A stretch of DNA of 64,000 nucleotides from Ulva prolifera (lineage: Eukaryota > Chlorophyta > Ulvophyceae > Ulvales > Ulvaceae), in the NCBI GenBank assembly GCA_023078555.1, contig CM041199.1:3344513-3408512 (forward strand), written 5' to 3'. Below, one piece after another: positions 48,983 through 58,690 of the stretch. The first letter of the stretch is position 1; each line of letters begins with the position of its first letter. The translations under genes and the position numbers were made by a program. The notes under the pieces are model-generated. The model ran no database searches. It worked only from the letters and a program-made list of their open reading frames with translations, and had not been told where the DNA came from.

Positions 48983-49650
48983 AAAATATGCACTACAGCG
49001 GGGGCTCGAACTCCTGACGTGCGGTGCGCCGGGCGAACGGAGTATCCAATCCACATCACAGTCCGCTAATCTCGTGGAATCTTCCGCGCATGCCCGCGCT
49101 GTTACTGGAAGCATGCGGAGATGGTACTTATACACAAAATTTGAGCAAATGTGCCTGACAAGCACGCTACGGCGGCTTCCATCATAGACGTTGCGCGGCA
49201 CAGGTGTCCGCCCCGGGCGCTCCTCGCCGAAGCTCTTAAAACCCGAACGATGCCAGAATGAAGCGCTTCAGTAATTTCTACAGATTAGAAGGTAGTGCGG
49301 AAACACGAACCACAATCAGCTGCAGCTTATATCCTCGGGCGCGCTGCGATGGACACTCTCGATCGACGCCTCCGAAGCGGCTGTGTGCGATGAACAGATA
49401 CAATTTTGACTACCAAGCAAGCCTTCTTTTGTATCATTCACAAGTGGACTCAGCGGCGCGGCAGCCAGAGCGTCGCGATGAGACGAGAGAGCCATCGCGT
49501 GCCTCAAGCCACCGACACAATCGACGTATCCATGCATGCAGACCGAGGATTGCGCATGCGCGCTTGCCCACTTGCCGCTCTTTTGAATAAATCGAAGAAT
49601 GCACAGTCGGCTGGTCCCGAATGCATATACGACGCTGAGTTTGCGGATCT
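48983..49650 (-). repeat. U repeat block, copy 8 (partial)
   Basis: tRNA-like end at 48983-49074 with a run of four T. The cysteine-rich region reads SSVCMHGYVDCVGG. The promoter-like end is missing. Confidence 0.55.
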
Positions 49651-50829
49651 CTCGATGCAGGTGGCTGGGACTGTCAATGCATCGATGCATATGGATATCC
49701 ACTGATCAACGCTTGTTTGCAGCGGAGAACACATGCGCAGTTTCGGGCCTCGGCCATGCCCTTGATGACCGCATCATCACAGGCTGTCGCAGTGAAGTCT
49801 GCAGTGTACAGGTACAGTCGTAGACGCGGGCCCTTTGTGTTGTTGTTTCAGCCCCTTGCCAAATGGTGTCTCCCGAGGCGCATGGTCGATGCTATAAATA
49901 GCTTCAGCTGCATGCAACGGCTACCCACCAACACAACTGTGCGATTTATACATCCTTACACACGTATGCTTTTGTTTCGATGTCACATGAGACGGATGGT
50001 TGCTTGGGACAGCCTGCTATGGGTCATTTGACTCGGCTGGCCGGGGTTGCGTGCTTGCTCGGTGTGGTGCGGTGGACCATGGCAAATACTTTACGCTTTG
50101 CGCCGGTTGAGTGTGGCGTTGTGCAAAGGGAATGCTTTTGTGCTCCGTGTGGGCTTCATTCTTTAGCTGGAATTACCAACAGGGCGGCGGTACGCGGCCT
50201 AGTGCCACGAATGATTTTCGGGTGGACTCCGCGGGATGGATCTGTGCCCGGCCCCCGTCCTTTGTAACTACACACATATGCTGAGGCATGCTCCCAAGAC
50301 GAACACCACATCAGCCCCCAATGCACGGCCAACAATGGGTCATAACACATTACAGAAACAGAAGCTCACACATGCAGGAATGTGCCATGGCATGCACCGA
50401 TTTGCTGCCAAGTACCAGCGCACAATGCCCCACCAGGAAAACCATCACAATGAAGCTACAAAGCAGTGGCCTCCGCCCAGTGGGCCTGGGCCGCTGCTCC
50501 ATAGTGCAGCCGCTACACTGTCTCATCAAAGCTGACTGCTGATACTGCTGCCTCACACTTATCCCAATACAGCGTTCAACTTCTCAAAGTCCATCGAAAC
50601 ATCACAGGGCCTGATAGCCACTGCGCAACACAGCGTCAAGCATGCTCTGGTGGTGGCTCATGTCATGTGCCCCGGCACACACAATGCCCACGCCCGGTGA
50701 TGCCCCTTGACCATGCATCAGGCATGATCAGACAAGAACACCGCAGGACAATGAAGCCACATGAGCCAGCACCGCCCACGCCCTGCGATGCCCCCTGACC
50801 ATGCATCAGACTCCACTACGGAAGCCCAG
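49651..50829. other. Spacer left of A8, with a distinct island at about 49970-50275
   Basis: The right half (about 50280-50829) resembles the 3' flanks of A2 and A4. The island 49970-50275 has no second copy in the window and holds a 95-residue plus-strand frame beginning MSHETDGCLGQPAMGH. No family is recognised, so it is not called a gene. Confidence 0.4.
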
Positions 50830-53018
50830 CTACGGGCAGGCCTCGATGCTGTACACCTGGGGGTTGACGCCGTTGTAGTCGCGCGTGCGCGGCCCCGCCG
50901 GGTACAGCAGCGTGACACGCGGCTGGCTCCTGCCCGGGATATCCTCGACCGCAAAGCCGATGCAGCGGCCGGGGCGGCCGTCGTTGAGGCGGCAGGCGTT
51001 GATGCCGGCGGTGATGGCGTACCCTGGTATCGAGACGGAGAAGTGGTCTTTCTCGTAGTCGCCGTCCATCTGGTGGGGCCCGCCGTCCGCGGCGATGGTG
51101 GAGTGCACCTGCCGCACCTCGGGCGTCGCTGGGTCGCACACTGCAAGTGATCCTGCTCCCTTCGATAGAGGTCGATGGGAATTCGCACAGGAGAGAGGCG
51201 TGGCCGCACATGGCTGTTGTGCAGACATTGCGTAGATGGTTTCCGCATGCATGCCCTGAGGACCCGGACTGTTGCGTAGTTTCGTTGGCAGGTAAAATTT
51301 GCAGATATGCACTGCCGCTGTCGAAGGTAGAGTGCCATGCAAGTGGAGACGTCCAACACGGGAGGGGTCGGGCGGAGGAATACACAAGTGGCAGGACAGG
51401 TGGCATCCGACAAGGGCAAAGGCTCAGTGCCGCCCATGAGAAACCAATGTCCAGGAGGAGGAGTTCGGAGGACATATTACTCCCGGACGCCCACGGAGGG
51501 AATGTCAGAGCAGCACGCAAAGATAGCGCAGGCGTGTCCCATTACAGATGGCAGAGACAGGATGGGGGTTGCGGGTTTTCGAAGCAAACAAATGGACTGG
51601 AGAGGATGATCGAGTAGCGCACGTGGCTCAGGAAGGTAGCACTTTGTAAAGATGATTTCAGAGTCGAAGAACGGCTGAAGGTCGCCGGCGGTCGTGAAAA
51701 GATTCTTGCCGAACAAAGTACAGCTGCATGGACACCGGGGCTGTTGAGATCAGATGCACACGTGGAACCGTGAACGCAGACATGTTCATACATGCCCAGT
51801 TCTCCAGGGTCAAATGTCTGTGTTAGTTCGGAGGCGAAGCAGCCAGCGCAGTGGGGCCGCACTCATTGTCGGCAGCTTCATTGAAAGCAAAGCAGTCCTC
51901 GTGGTCCTGGCAAGCCTCGAGGCAGGTGGTGGACTGATAATCGAGTTCATCCAGGTAGAAGAAGCCAAGTTGAATGCCGCCGTTGCTCGCGAACCTGCCA
52001 GCTGACAGGCCAGGAATCCTGCCATTGATAGCCGTCGGATCGCAGCCCTCTGGCTCTGCATGTCAGCTGGGACCAGTCAATTGTGCCTAGCGACAGGTAC
52101 TCGCCTCTGTAGCAGGCATGACTGGCCAGTGAGAGGGCACTGTGGAGATGGGCAGCATCAGCACTTGCACGAATGTGCGATTCAGCACCGGATCTGGCTT
52201 TAGTGACAGGTCCCGTCGCAGATGATGACTGCTGCCCTGCTACCTTCATCTCTGTGGCGCATGCCTCGACGCATACCGGCCCTGTGCACACCTGTGCCCG
52301 GCCTGTGCATAGCTGTGCTTACAGCAGGACTGGACACCCATGCCGAGAGCAATGCATAGCTGCTGTCTCTGACACTGGCTGGAGTGAACTAAATCGCTAC
52401 TCAAGGGAGCACGAGGGCATCTCATAAGAGAATTCTAGGCAAGCTCAATGCGACAGCCTTCATTGTTCGAAATCACCTGTGCAAGTGAGGATGGCTCCGC
52501 TGGGCCACGATGCAGGGACGTCCTTAGATTTGGGTCGACACTGGCTGTACGAGGCCGTTTTCTCGACGCATTGATCGCCCGCACTACAGCAAGGTCTCAT
52601 CGTCTCGGGGGCAATCCCTTCGCCAGCGCATTTCTTCCAGGTCCCGACGCACGCACCGTTGCAAGTCAAGCCTTGACCTACACATGTGTGGATGTTAAGG
52701 CAGAACAGAGAAATGGCAGCTTTCTCATCACATTACAGGTGGACGGCGGTGTGTATGTGCGTGTTCACTGCAGATGCACGGCAGTGCGCTCGTTCGCGCT
52801 GCCGAGACATTCCGTGACAAGCAAGTTCGTCGCTTCCTCGTGGCTCACTACATCATACGCGATATCACGTTGCCTGAATTAAGCACTGCTCACGGCAGAA
52901 CATGTTTTTCCCAGACAATGTGACCGCGGCAACGCCGTAGCAAAGCGTCCACACCTGTCACCACTTGCAAGCTGAACAGCAGTGCCGCAGCTGCGATGGA
53001 GACACAACATGGCTGCAT
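50830..53018 (-). CDS. Gene A8: secreted CBM1-PAN-PAN protein, 289 aa
   Basis: Exons 52955-53018, 52477-52677, 51863-52055, 51623-51723, 50830-51140 (870 nt, in frame, stop 50830-50832). Signal peptide 1-21 (MQPCCVSIAAAALLFSLQV). CBM1-like 23-88 with WKKCAGEG and SYSQC: the only family member with Tyr at the aromatic position of the final motif, as in classical CBM1. PAN-like 1 at 90-186 (CLEACQDHEDCF; TTAGDLQPFFDSEIIFTKC). PAN-like 2 of A type at 188-289, with GYAITAGINACRLND, RCIGF, and the ending IEACP. It differs from other A genes in PDE-level details such as SIPGYAI and the short VEDIPGRSQPRV loop. It is separated from the left array by about 18 kb of repeats. Its promoter region is shared with the U and R2 repeats. 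Confidence 0.85.
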
Positions 53019-53229
53019 GGCTTGGTGTGTTTCAGCCTGCATATGGTCCTCCGAGTCGGCCCAAGCGACTGCTTTGTGTGTCCAACAGTGTGTCCAACAG
53101 TATGTCCAAGAGTACAGGTGGCTGGCCTGAGGTCTGGAAGCACGTCCCACAGTGGCTGCAACCATGGCCACCGTCCTTTTGCCAAGGGATGCTCACCTTT
53201 GCTGTAGTTGTGTACGAAGCTCACTGAGA

Positions 53230-53330
53230 TATCAAGGTAGCGCAATGTGCAAACGAGGCCGTGTGTCAGAGTACCGTCAACCGGGTCAACGCACGCAGTA
53301 CTGCCGTATCACGGATCTGGACCTTCGACC
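53230..53330 (-). promoter_or_regulatory. A8 promoter-like stretch shared with U repeats
   Basis: Plus-strand gtgcaaacgaggccg, gagtaccgtcaaccgggtca and gccgtatcac (53303-53312). It aligns with the TATA region of A0 and A1 and with the right ends of U copies 2-5 and 7. The TATA-like position is about 290 bp upstream of the A8 ATG. Another candidate, minus CTTAAATA at 53370-53377, lies 352 bp upstream. Confidence 0.4.
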
Positions 53331-53349
53331 TTTACAGCAATCTGATCCT

Positions 53350-54770
53350 CATTGAGCCTATGTCGTATCTATTTAAGCTCTGCTCGTGTAAGTCAGGATT
53401 CATGGAGCGAGAGATCTGTCGTCTACAACTCTTGACTTCACAGTCCTCACATCTCGCGTTGTGAGTTTCCGCTGCCAGCTGTGTGAGTTTCTTCTGTTCT
53501 TCCGGCGTTACAGTCTCTCTCCGGCTTGCGCCCTCGTTCCGTCGTGCGAAAACTGGTTCGGGAGTGCTCTGAACTGCAGGGCCTCATCCGTGGCAAGGCC
53601 ATACCTCAGCATGTCTCTGAGGAACTCATCTCAGCATGGCATTCGGCTCTTCAACTCTTCCGCTCTTGAGCTACATCGATGGCCCGCTGACGTCGCCCAA
53701 GAGCGCACGCGTCGCCGAAGTTATGCGCATCTTACCGCTGTGAGGCTGCCTTTACGGCACGCGCAAGCTGTGTGGGACAGGCGTGCGATGTGTGTGGTAT
53801 GAAGACTCCCTCGCTGCTGGGCTGTTCTGTGCTTGGTCTGGACACGCAGAAGCGCCAGGTCGACGTCTCTGTCGGGCAGTGTTGCTTCCCCATACCCCAC
53901 TGATGCACATTCACGCACTCCCTCAAGCATTCTGGCTGCAAGGGCCTTGCCCATTGGACTTGAGGCATCGGCAGCCGTTCCTGCCTGGAGCTTTGCATAT
54001 CAGGATCTCTCACTGCATGTCTTGTCACACTAGCAACACCTACATGCGACTGCAGCGAGGGGCCCATAACTGTCAGTGACGTATGCAGTTGCATACAGAG
54101 TAGTATGCCTTTGGCGGCAGTCTTGTCGGCAGTCTTGTCTCGTTCAGCTTCAGAGTCTCACTACAAGGCGATCATTCAGGAGCTTCGACGCTGCTCCTGC
54201 CTTGAATCATCAAACGCAGCTTGACAATGTGACCTGCCAGGTCAACGTCTACACATGCACTCAAGTTGTGTATGCTAGCACTTTCGCTGCATCTTGACTG
54301 TGGCGGAGCCAGTGTCGGCCGTCAAATGCGGCGATGTTCCTTGGTCATGGCAACGGGCACCCCTCCAGCCATGCTCCTGCTCCAGCCGTTCTCTGTTTGC
54401 AAAGGCAAATTACAAGATCGCGAGCCACGGTGTGGCAGAGGGCTACACCAGATCAACTACCACAGAGCAACAGCAGGCGTCCACTCAAGGAGCAACCAAC
54501 TGATCTCTGTTTCAAAACTGGGCAGAGCTCGGGAGTCACACCAGGCTCGCTCTGCAACAGTGCCAAGTGCAGCCTGACCTTGACCGTTTGCACCTGAACT
54601 TCGCCAGCATCCAAGCTGCCACCGCCGGTTGACAGCAGTTTCCTGAATCGGCATGATTGTCGAACTCGAGTCTTAAGATATGCCCCGTAACACTCCACCA
54701 TCCACAGTCAAGCCAAAGACAGGCTTGGAGGAGTCAGGCAGTGTCGCTGCACTTCTTTGGGCTGCTCCTC
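53350..54770. repeat. R2 block upstream of A8, copy 3
   Basis: The version of R2 next to a gene, and so the probable source of the copies at 39290 and 46830. It contains tttcagctctt and tcgatggcccgctgacgtcgccc stretches that also resemble the spacer of A0 and A1 near 625 and 6795. Confidence 0.6.
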
Positions 54771-55873
54771 GGTGCAGTGCGTGTCAGAACCAGCATGAAA
54801 CGAGGTGAAAACAAATAATGCATGACAAAAAATTTACATGACGTTGCGAGATACTGATCCGTCCAGCCCTGCTCTACCCAACCATCTTTGTTTGGTCAAG
54901 CCACAACACACACAGCACACGGCCACACCCTCCCACTACGTGCATGTGCAAGGCACCATCCTTCTAGCACATGCTCCACAACTCCGCCTACAGCGGTGCC
55001 ACAACACCATGGTGCTTGCCAGGGCAGCGACCTCGACAACCCAGCCACTGAGCTGCGATATCTGTGCTGTGGCACGCCCCTCTGCAACTGCTGTGTGCTG
55101 CATACTGTGCCGCCCAGCTGCAGCACCATACCTCATCGTCCACCTGGTTGTAGTCACAAGCAGCAGCCCTACACTAATCAATTGGAGTTCCAGCCTCAGG
55201 ACCCAAGTGGGGGCCGCTCGGAAGCAACATGAATCGCTGCCGCCAACGTCATCCAGCCAGCCATGAGGCCCTGGTTCATCTCACCTTGGTCCTCAATCTG
55301 CCACCACAATGCGTCCGACCGGCAACACCATCCCCCTGCCCACCAACACCCCGGGCACCCGGGCTCAGATCGCCGAGCGCGTTTGTGCCACACTGCGATC
55401 GGCCCCACAGCAGCACAGCTTCAGCATCACTGCATGGGCAGTGCCCCAGCATCATCGCACAGGGCGCGCCCCAGCTAGTGCACAGCCTCGGGGAAACACA
55501 AGGGCGAACAGCCTACGCAAGAGGCACCGTGACCACCACACAACGTGCGCCCCAGCAGCATCGCTGCCTCGGCAGTGCCACAGCAACAGAACCGCCGCGC
55601 CGAAAGGCTGCAACCCCCCTTCACCAGTGCACAGACCTAGAGCATCGCTGCATGGGCGCTGCCCCGGCGTCGCCATCAAAGCAGAGTCACCTCGGCAACG
55701 CCACGGCATCATCACACAGCACACGCCCCAGCAGTGCCGCAGCATCATCGCCGCGCCCAAATGCTGCAGCCCCCTCCACCTCAGCGTCATACTTTCTTGG
55801 GTCCGCCCCCTCGCGAGCAACCCCCCCCCCCCCCCCCCGGCCGCAAGCGCGCCCCCTTCACCAGTGCACAGAC
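54771..55873. other. CA-rich spacer left of B9 (no gene seen)
   Basis: Loose repeats of gcatcatcgca, cagtgccacagca and accagtgcacagacct in 55350-55870, with a C run at about 55829-55844. Long proline/alanine/histidine-rich open frames on the plus strand come from this low complexity and from the reverse of the B9 last exon. Confidence 0.5.
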
Positions 55874-58278
55874 CTACAGGCAGCCCTCGATGCTGTACAC
55901 CTGGGGGTTGTCCGCGAGGTCGCCGCGGAAGCTGCGAGTGCCTGGGCCCTCGTTATACAGCAGCGTCACCTTGTTGCCGTCGCTGCCCGTCGCCGGCTCG
56001 ATCGCAAAGCCGATGCAGCCGCCGAGGCGGTCGCGGTTCAGGCGGCACGCGTTGATGCCGGCGGGGAGGGTGTAGTCCGCGGGGGTGACGAAGAAGAAGG
56101 CGATGTCGTCGTCGGCGGGCCTCTGGTGGAAGCTGCTCGGGTTGTTGGGCGCGATGATCGGGTTGACCTGGCGCACCTCCCGCGTCGCTGGGTCGCACAC
56201 TGCACGGTGGAAGGCTCATCAGCATTCTTACATCAGCACGTATCTGCAGGAACATGGTGCAGAGAGAGGCTGGCCAACACGCTCTCAGGGGCATGGTGCG
56301 CCAGTATTCGTTTGTTGTTACTTGGCCGGCTGTGCACATGTTTCTCCATGTCCATGTGGTGCAATTATGCGTCGTGACGCTATCTCACTTGCTGTCTCTG
56401 TCTAAGCTGCTGATGCGGTCGTGGCGCGTCCCCGCCACTGCGTGTGCCGGTGCATACCGAAAGATTCTCCTCTGGCTGTCATCGACAGCACCCAGGATGC
56501 CCAAACTGCACAGCACAGGGCGCACGGCAGACACAGGATCATGCCGGACATGCATGCTGAGCCGTGAGTAAGGTTGTCTCAGCTTGAGTGTCTCAGCTGC
56601 AGGTAGGGGGGGGGCGCACGGGGGGGAGCGAGGAAGCACTTGGTGAGGAAAATCTCAGCGTCGAAGAACGGCTGCAGCTTGGCGGCGGGCGAGAAGAGGT
56701 TCTTGCCGAACAGTGTGCAGCTGCATGGGCACCGGGGGCCGTTACTTCAAGCATGCTGGTGATACTGCACGAGGGCAAGGCGCGATGGAGGACCGCCCAG
56801 GCCGAGGATGGCATCCGAGACGCGACGATACGGAACGCCTCAGAAACATCGGCAACTATTGAAATTTGCTTGTAGGACTACAGTCTATGCAGGTGGTGTC
56901 GTTCCTTGCGCAGCATTGACCAGACAGTGACTAGAAGGCCGCATCATGCAATACTGCGAGGCTGGCAACAGCGACCAGGCTTGGTGCTTGAACAACAGCA
57001 TGCAGACATGGCTGCACAGCGCCACTGCCCATCACTAACTTGAACTGATGACAGCGACAGCGAAAACGACACGGAGAGGCGGATCGCAGCACGAGCACCG
57101 CACAATAACACCGAAAAACCAAATCACATCAATGGCACACCAGAATCTGGCCACCACGAAGCATGCCATTGAATAGCGCGCTTCCACCTGCCTCTGTTCA
57201 TGGTTTAGCTCCGTCACATCAGGTACAAAGGCTCTGCCTGCTGTGGCGAGATACTCTCCATCACAGCAGACAGCACGTCTGGAGAGCGCCATCTCTCAGA
57301 CGCAGGCAGCTACTAACGCGCACGCCAATCCGGGGGCGTATGTGTACGCCGGTGGGCGAGTTAACAGTTGACTGGGGCGTTCAGGGCGCACTCTCCGTCT
57401 ACAGTCTCATCGAATGCAAAGCACTCAGCATTCTCCTGGCACTCCCTCAGGCAGCCATCAGCTTCGAGGTAGTCTCCGAAGATGAAGTCAAGCTCGATGG
57501 GCCCGTTCTCCACTAGCAGGTTGGCTGACAGGCCGCCGAGACGGGCTGAGATGGCTGTGGGGTCACACTCTGGGGGGTCTGCACACAGCTTACAGGCAGG
57601 CAGGTGAGATCTGCTGACCGAGAAGCCACGTACGAATGCAAGTCACTGGTGCTGCTGCAATGTCGCCCTTCGAAAGCCTTTGGGGCATGTGAACTTGCTA
57701 GCTGGTCAGGGCACACCTGTGCAAGTCAGGATGGTTCCGGTCCAGGACGCAGGGATGTCCCGAGACCTTGGCCGGCACTGGCTGAACTTGGATGACTTCT
57801 CTACGCATTGGTCGTCAGGATTGCAGCAAGGCCGCAGTGTGCCAGGGACTATGCCTTCGCCGGCGCACTTGCCCCAGCGTTCGACGCAGGCACCAGCGCA
57901 GACCAGGTCCTGACCTACACAACAGGACACAAGTCAACGTGGCAGCCTCCACGGCAGAGAATGATATACATATGTGTACATATGTGTTCAACTGAGCTTT
58001 CTGTGCACAAGATAAGCAGCGATACATGCTGTCGTCTGGATTCGAAACGCGGTGCACTGTGACGCTGCGTGACTGTTGCCACAAGGTATTGCACTCATGC
58101 AAACCGGCGCTTTGGATCGAAACATGGAGACTGCATAGCAGCCAGCGAAGTTTCGGGCATACAGACGACCTAGCACCAGGCAGGCCCGGCCACTCATCCG
58201 AAGCTCGAAGGAAGCACCTGTCACCACATTAAAGCACAGAAGCACTGCCGCAGCGGCGATTGAGGAGAAAGTCTTCAT
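55874..58278 (-). CDS. Gene B9: secreted CBM1-PAN-PAN protein, 290 aa
   Basis: Exons 58218-58278, 57717-57914, 57392-57578, 56620-56720, 55874-56199 (873 nt, in frame, stop 55874-55876). Signal peptide 1-20 (MKTFSSIAAAAVLLCFNV). CBM1-like 22-86 with VERWGKCAGEG and KFSQC. PAN-like 1 at 88-182, with the shortest exon 3 of the set (CLRECQENAECF). Exon 4 ends CFLAPP instead of CFLPEP. PAN-like 2 at 184-290, with TLPAGINACRLN and GGCIGF, ending IEGCL. It is the gene closest to the ABCC transporter and the first of the array from that side. B9, B6 and B7 are the most similar CBM1 modules. Confidence 0.85.
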
Positions 58279-58553
58279 GGCTGAGTGTCGCAGTGTCGCA
58301 GCCGGAGCCTGTACAATGGTGGAATCTAGTAACGTGCAGCTGCCAGTTCCAGTGGGCCAATGGCACAGCGCTTGGTCAGCTCTGGCACTTCATCATGTCG
58401 CCGAGATCACGATCATTACCTGGGTGCCTTCAGAATGCGCGATACAGTTGTTATGGTACGCTCAGCTTAATTTTTGCTTCAATTTTTATGTTTGAACTTG
58501 TACTTGCAGCCAGCTGATTGAAAATTTTTAATACAAAGCACGTCCACTCGTGC

Positions 58554-58562
58554 GGTATATGT
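58554..58562 (-). promoter_or_regulatory. TATA-like box of gene B9
   Basis: Plus-strand ggtatatgt, about 277 bp upstream of the B9 ATG. Confidence 0.4.
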
Positions 58563-58639
58563 AGCTCCTCGCCGCCCCAGCCCAGATCAAGTCTTCACGC
58601 ACCCTCGTGTTCACATTGCGATGTGGGCCGCCGTGACTA

Positions 58640-58690
58640 CGATAGAATTTCGTTGCGCCACTCTCGACGCTCCGGCTCGCGCTGTCTTTC
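58640..58690 (-). promoter_or_regulatory. Conserved B-promoter block, gene B9
   Basis: Plus-strand cgatagaatttcgttgcgcc followed by cgacgctccggctcgcgc, about 80 bp beyond the TATA-like box. Conserved although B9 lies 25 kb from B7. Confidence 0.45.

Noticed and set aside
26600..50800. Autonomous transposon (transposase, reverse transcriptase, integrase)
   Set aside because: No such motif was found in any frame of the repeat region, despite the many repeats.
55229..56377. 382-residue plus-strand open frame
   Set aside because: Proline/alanine/histidine-rich; it is made of low-complexity spacer and the reverse strand of the B9 last exon.
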